A stretch of DNA of 64,000 bases from assembly GCF_026107455.2 (NCBI RefSeq), contig NZ_JAPCHY010000004.1:1-64000 (forward strand), given 5' to 3'. Under the pieces are notes generated by a model. It saw nothing but the letters and a program-made list of their open reading frames with translations, ran no database searches and was not told the origin of the DNA. Positions 61,287 through 64,000 of this stretch are shown here, in pieces. Position 1 is the first letter of the stretch, and every line of letters begins with the position of its first letter. The position numbers and the translations under genes are program-made. Source of the DNA: Xanthomonas chitinilytica (GTDB lineage: Bacteria; Pseudomonadota; Gammaproteobacteria; Xanthomonadales; Xanthomonadaceae).

Positions 61287-62403
61287 GTGCGCTCCGGGCA
61301 TGGGCCAGCTCCGCCAGCAGCGCCTCGAACTCGGCGATCACCCGCTGCGGATGCAGCTGCTGCATCGCCTGGCTGGCATTGGCGCCCAGGGTGGTGCGCA
61401 TCTCGTCGTCGCCGGCCAGCTGCACGGCGGCGTTGATGAAGCCTTCGTCGCTGATCACCGCCGCGCCGTTGTTGCCGTTGCGCAGGTACTCGCGGGCGGC
61501 GCCGTAGTCGAAAGCCACCGTCGCCAGGCCGCTGGCCATCGCCTCCAGGGTGACGTTGCCGAAGGTCTCGCTGCGGCTGGGGAACAGGAACAGGTCGCCG
61601 CTGGCGAAGTGGCGCGCCAGCGCTTCGCCGCGCTGCACCCCGCAGAAGATGAAGTCCGGGTTCTCGTGGGCCAGCTTCTCGCGCAGCGGGCCGTCGCCGA
61701 CCCAGACGAAGCGCGCCTTCGGCCGCACCTGCTGCAGTTTGCGGAATGCGCGCACCGCGAGCTGCAGGTTCTTCTCGGCGGCGATGCGGCCGACGTGGAT
61801 CGCGGCGAAGCCGCGGCCGTCGATGCCCCATTCCTCGCGCAGCACCGGGTCGCGCCGCTGCGGGTCGAACAGGCTGCTGTCCACCGCGCGCGCCAGCAGG
61901 CGCACCCGCTCGAAGCCCTGGCCGTCGAGGAAGGCCTGCAGTTCGCGGGTGGGGACCAGGGTGGCGTCGGCCTGGTTGTGGAAGCGCCGCATCCAGTGCA
62001 GCGCCGCGGCCTGCAGCCAGGCCACGCCGTAGTCGGGCAGGTATTCGTCGAAGCGGGTATGGAAGCCGGAGGCGACCGGGATGCCGAGCCGCCGCGCGGT
62101 GCGCAGCGCCGACCAGCCCAGCGGGCCTTCGGTGGCGATGTAGACCGCGTCGGGCCGCTGGCTGCGCCAGTGCGCGGCCAGCCGCTGCGGCGCCGGCAGG
62201 CCGAAGCGCAGGCCCGGATAGCGCGGCAGGGCGGCGCCGCGGACCAGCACGGCATCGCTGTCGGCGCCATCGTGCGGCTGGCGTGGGCGGATCACGTCCA
62301 CCTGGTGGCCGGCGCCGCGCAGGCCCTGTTCCAGCCCGTGCACGGTCAGGGCGACGCCGTTGACTTCCGGTGGATAGGTCTCGGTGACGATGGCATAGCG
62401 CAT
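61267..62403 (-). CDS. GT4 family glycosyltransferase (MgtA/SqdX-like)
   Basis: A 378-aa GT-B fold enzyme. The N-terminus MRYAIVTETYPPEVNGVALT is typical of the MgtA/sulfoquinovosyl group. The C-terminal donor domain has VGRIAAEKNLQLAVRAFRKL, VGDGPLREKLA and PSRSETFGNVTLEAMASGL, the GT4 donor-site E-x7-E region. Probable role: adding a sugar to a lipid in the membrane. Sugar and acceptor are unknown. GGGAGG lies 5 nt before the ATG. First gene of the trio. Confidence 0.85.
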   Translation of the reverse strand: MRYAIVTETYPPEVNGVALTVHGLEQGLRGAGHQVDVIRPRQPHDGADSDAVLVRGAALPRYPGLRFGLPAPQRLAAHWRSQRPDAVYIATEGPLGWSALRTARRLGIPVASGFHTRFDEYLPDYGVAWLQAAALHWMRRFHNQADATLVPTRELQAFLDGQGFERVRLLARAVDSSLFDPQRRDPVLREEWGIDGRGFAAIHVGRIAAEKNLQLAVRAFRKLQQVRPKARFVWVGDGPLREKLAHENPDFIFCGVQRGEALARHFASGDLFLFPSRSETFGNVTLEAMASGLATVAFDYGAAREYLRNGNNGAAVISDEGFINAAVQLAGDDEMRTTLGANASQAMQQLHPQRVIAEFEALLAELAHARSAHATDAA

Positions 62404-62580
62404 GGCGGCCTCCCGTTGCCGTGCAGGGTGGCAACCGTCGATGGCAGCAGGGTGTCAGCCAGATGCTGGAAATATGACGGGTTCATCCCGCGCTGCGGCC
62501 AGGTCATGACCTCGCAGGTAATCGCCTGGCAGCGCGATGGTCGCCACCATGGCGCCACCTTCCCGCAACGGAGTACCACG

Positions 62581-62985
62581 ATGAATCAAGTCATTCCTGC
62601 CGCCCGGCCGCGCTGGACGGTCCAGCAGTTCATCGATTTCTGGGCCAATCCGGATTTCGACCTGCCCAGCGACGAACTGGATCCCGCTGTCCAGGGCTAC
62701 TGGCCGGGTTGCCGCGAGCCCCTGCCCGGGATCGCGCGCTACGCCGCACCGCTGCGCATCCTGCTGCGGCATGTGCCCGACTTCCGGCTCGAACTGGCCG
62801 ACCATGCCGATACCGGCGAGGTCATCTTCATCCGCTGGATCGCCCACGGCACCTGGCGCGGCCAGCCGCTGCGGATGAGCGGCGTGGACTGCATCCGCCA
62901 GCGCGACGGTCGCGTGGTCGAGAACCGCATCTTCTGCCGGCACCCGTTGATCGACACCGTCATTGCCGAAGCGGGCATAGTCTGA
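62581..62985 (+). CDS. NTF2-like (SnoaL-like) family protein
   Basis: A 134-aa cone-shaped NTF2-fold candidate. The pattern WTVQQFIDFWANPD, then RHVPDFRLELADHADTGEVI and FIRWIAHGTWRGQPLRMSGV, followed by RQRDGRVVENRIFC, fits the SnoaL-like group, which includes small isomerases, hydrolases and binding proteins. The reaction is unknown. GGAG lies 7 nt before the ATG. It is divergent from the GT4 gene and precedes a regulator on the same strand. Confidence 0.8.
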   Translation: MNQVIPAARPRWTVQQFIDFWANPDFDLPSDELDPAVQGYWPGCREPLPGIARYAAPLRILLRHVPDFRLELADHADTGEVIFIRWIAHGTWRGQPLRMSGVDCIRQRDGRVVENRIFCRHPLIDTVIAEAGIV

Positions 62986-63078
62986 GGCAGGGTCCCGGGC
63001 CGTCGCGGTGCGGGCACGCTGCGGACGCGTCGTGCTCCAGCCGGGCAAGACTCCCTTCACCGATCGCGAGACGATGCA

Positions 63079-63876
63079 ATGAACCATGAAACGGTCGGCG
63101 ACGTACTGCGCGAATGGCGCGGGCGCCGTCGCTGGAGCCAGCTGCAGCTGGCCTGCGAAGCCGGGATATCCACACGCCACCTGAGCTTCGTCGAAAACGG
63201 CCGGGCCGCCGCCAGCCGCGACCTGCTGCTGCGGCTGGCCGAGCCGCTGACCATGCCGCTGCGCGCGCGCAATCGCCTGCTGCTGGCCGCCGGGTATGCG
63301 CCGGCCTATGCGGAGACGGCACTGGAAGCGGAGGGAATGGGCGCGGCGAAGGCCGCCATCGATGCGGTGCTGGCCGGCCACATGCCGTTCCCGGCGCTGG
63401 CGGTGGATCGCCATTGGCAACTGGTGGCGGCCAATCCCGCCATCGCCGCGCTGCTCGAGGGCGTCGCACCGGCCCTGCTGCAGGAGCCGGTCAACGTATT
63501 GCGGCTGAGCCTGCACCCCGATGGGCTGGCGCCACGCATCGAGAATCTCGCGCAGTGGCGCCATCATCTGCTCGAGCGCCTGTCGCAGCAGGCCGATGCC
63601 AACGGCGATCCGGTGCTGCGCTCCCTGCACCGGGAGCTGCAGGCGCTGCCGGCACCGCCGCCGGCCACCGGTGGCATGCCCGCGGACCGGATCGCGGTGC
63701 CGTTGCGGCTGCGCGATCCGCGTTCGGGGCGGACCTTGCAGCTGATCTCCACCACCACCGTGTTCGGCACGGCGACGGACGTGATGCTGTCCGAGCTGGC
63801 GCTGGAGTGCTTCTATCCGGCCGATGCGCAGACGCGCGGGCTGCTCATGGGCCAGGCGTCGCCACCGGCGTCGTGA
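63079..63876 (+). CDS. XRE family regulator with MmyB-like ligand domain
   Basis: A 265-aa DNA-binding protein. The N-terminal helix-turn-helix holds LREWRGRRRWSQLQLACEAG, then ISTRHLSFVENGRAAASRD, as in XRE proteins. The rest fits the MmyB-like ligand-binding domain: PFPALAVDRHWQLVAANPAI, then DVMLSELALECFYPADA. It may control the adjacent NTF2-like gene, 93 nt upstream; this is inference. Confidence 0.85.
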   Translation: MNHETVGDVLREWRGRRRWSQLQLACEAGISTRHLSFVENGRAAASRDLLLRLAEPLTMPLRARNRLLLAAGYAPAYAETALEAEGMGAAKAAIDAVLAGHMPFPALAVDRHWQLVAANPAIAALLEGVAPALLQEPVNVLRLSLHPDGLAPRIENLAQWRHHLLERLSQQADANGDPVLRSLHRELQALPAPPPATGGMPADRIAVPLRLRDPRSGRTLQLISTTTVFGTATDVMLSELALECFYPADAQTRGLLMGQASPPAS

Positions 63877-63898
63877 GCGCCGCCGGCCCGCGCCGGGC

Positions 63899-64000
63899 TC
63901 AGGCCACGAACGGCCGGAAGCTGATGCCCAGCCCGGCCATGCCCTCGGCCTCGCCGATCAGGTCGGCGCGCAGCAGCGGGCGGGCATCGATGAAGGCCTG
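63899..64000 (-). CDS. C-terminal end of an unidentified protein
   Basis: Thirty-three residues and a stop are visible on the minus strand, ending LIGEAEGMAGLGISFRPFVA. The frame continues past the window edge. Too little is present to name a family. It is convergent with the XRE gene. Confidence 0.5.
   Translation of the reverse strand, partial: QAFIDARPLLRADLIGEAEGMAGLGISFRPFVA

Overview
The window is a piece of chromosome from a high-GC gammaproteobacterium of the Xanthomonadaceae (Stenotrophomonas, Pseudoxanthomonas, Xanthomonas or Lysobacter; I cannot separate these from sequence alone). Three things support this. The ribosomal proteins match the Xanthomonas type as I remember it: a 275-aa L2, an S3 with a charged tail, and no rpmJ after secY. 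Core enzymes include a class II DAHP synthase and an S46 dipeptidyl peptidase. There are also GTAG-type REP palindromes of the kind common in this family. No tRNA, rRNA, insertion sequence, prophage or CRISPR array was seen.

Region 1 (1-15.4 kb) is the str/S10/spc/alpha ribosomal supercluster: the 3' part of tuf, then rpsJ-rplC-rplD-rplW-rplB-rpsS-rplV-rpsC-rplP-rpmC-rpsQ, rplN-rplX-rplE-rpsN-rpsH-rplF-rplR-rpsE-rpmD-rplO-secY, and rpsM-rpsK-rpsD-rpoA-rplQ. All genes lie on the + strand and are tightly packed. The few longer gaps carry hairpins and promoter-like elements: tuf/rpsJ, rpsN/rpsH, rplR/rpsE, secY/rpsM, rpsD/rpoA and rpoA/rplQ.

Region 2 (15.5-31.1 kb) is mixed housekeeping: dsbB, class II aroG, a lipoprotein amidase, typA with a DUF2127 membrane gene, ppiB and mdh. 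A two-gene envelope glycosylation cassette follows (GT2 plus GT-C), then prpE, two poorly known genes (one a SUFU-domain protein), a GST and a SleB-type hydrolase.

Region 3 (31.4-49.2 kb) carries a FadH-type dienoyl-CoA reductase, a YczE-like membrane protein, a zinc-family alcohol dehydrogenase, an OmpA-like protein and a pseudouridine synthase. Then comes kbl (threonine catabolism), followed by a sulfate-acquisition island: an OprP/O-type porin, two tandem periplasmic sulfate-binding proteins, and cysT-cysW-cysA. A TorF-type porin-like gene and tdh close the region. kbl and tdh, which act in one pathway, therefore flank the sulfate island. Two inverted REP doublets lie at 37.3 and 48.1 kb.

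Region 4 (49.4-64 kb) holds an S46 dipeptidyl peptidase and a histidine phosphatase. Next are an unknown membrane protein translationally coupled to folC, then dedD (two SPOR repeats), cvpA, purF and a DUF455 ferritin-like protein. Small hypotheticals and a lipoprotein follow. A minus-strand envelope-lipid trio (GT4 glycosyltransferase, PAP2 phosphatase, lpxH) comes next, then an NTF2-like protein and an XRE/MmyB-type regulator. The window ends inside a minus-strand gene.

The most system-like parts are the porin/double-SBP/CysTWA sulfate island and the GT2/GT-C cassette between mdh and prpE. Both are built from known families in arrangements worth testing. I did not find a clearly unprecedented system.
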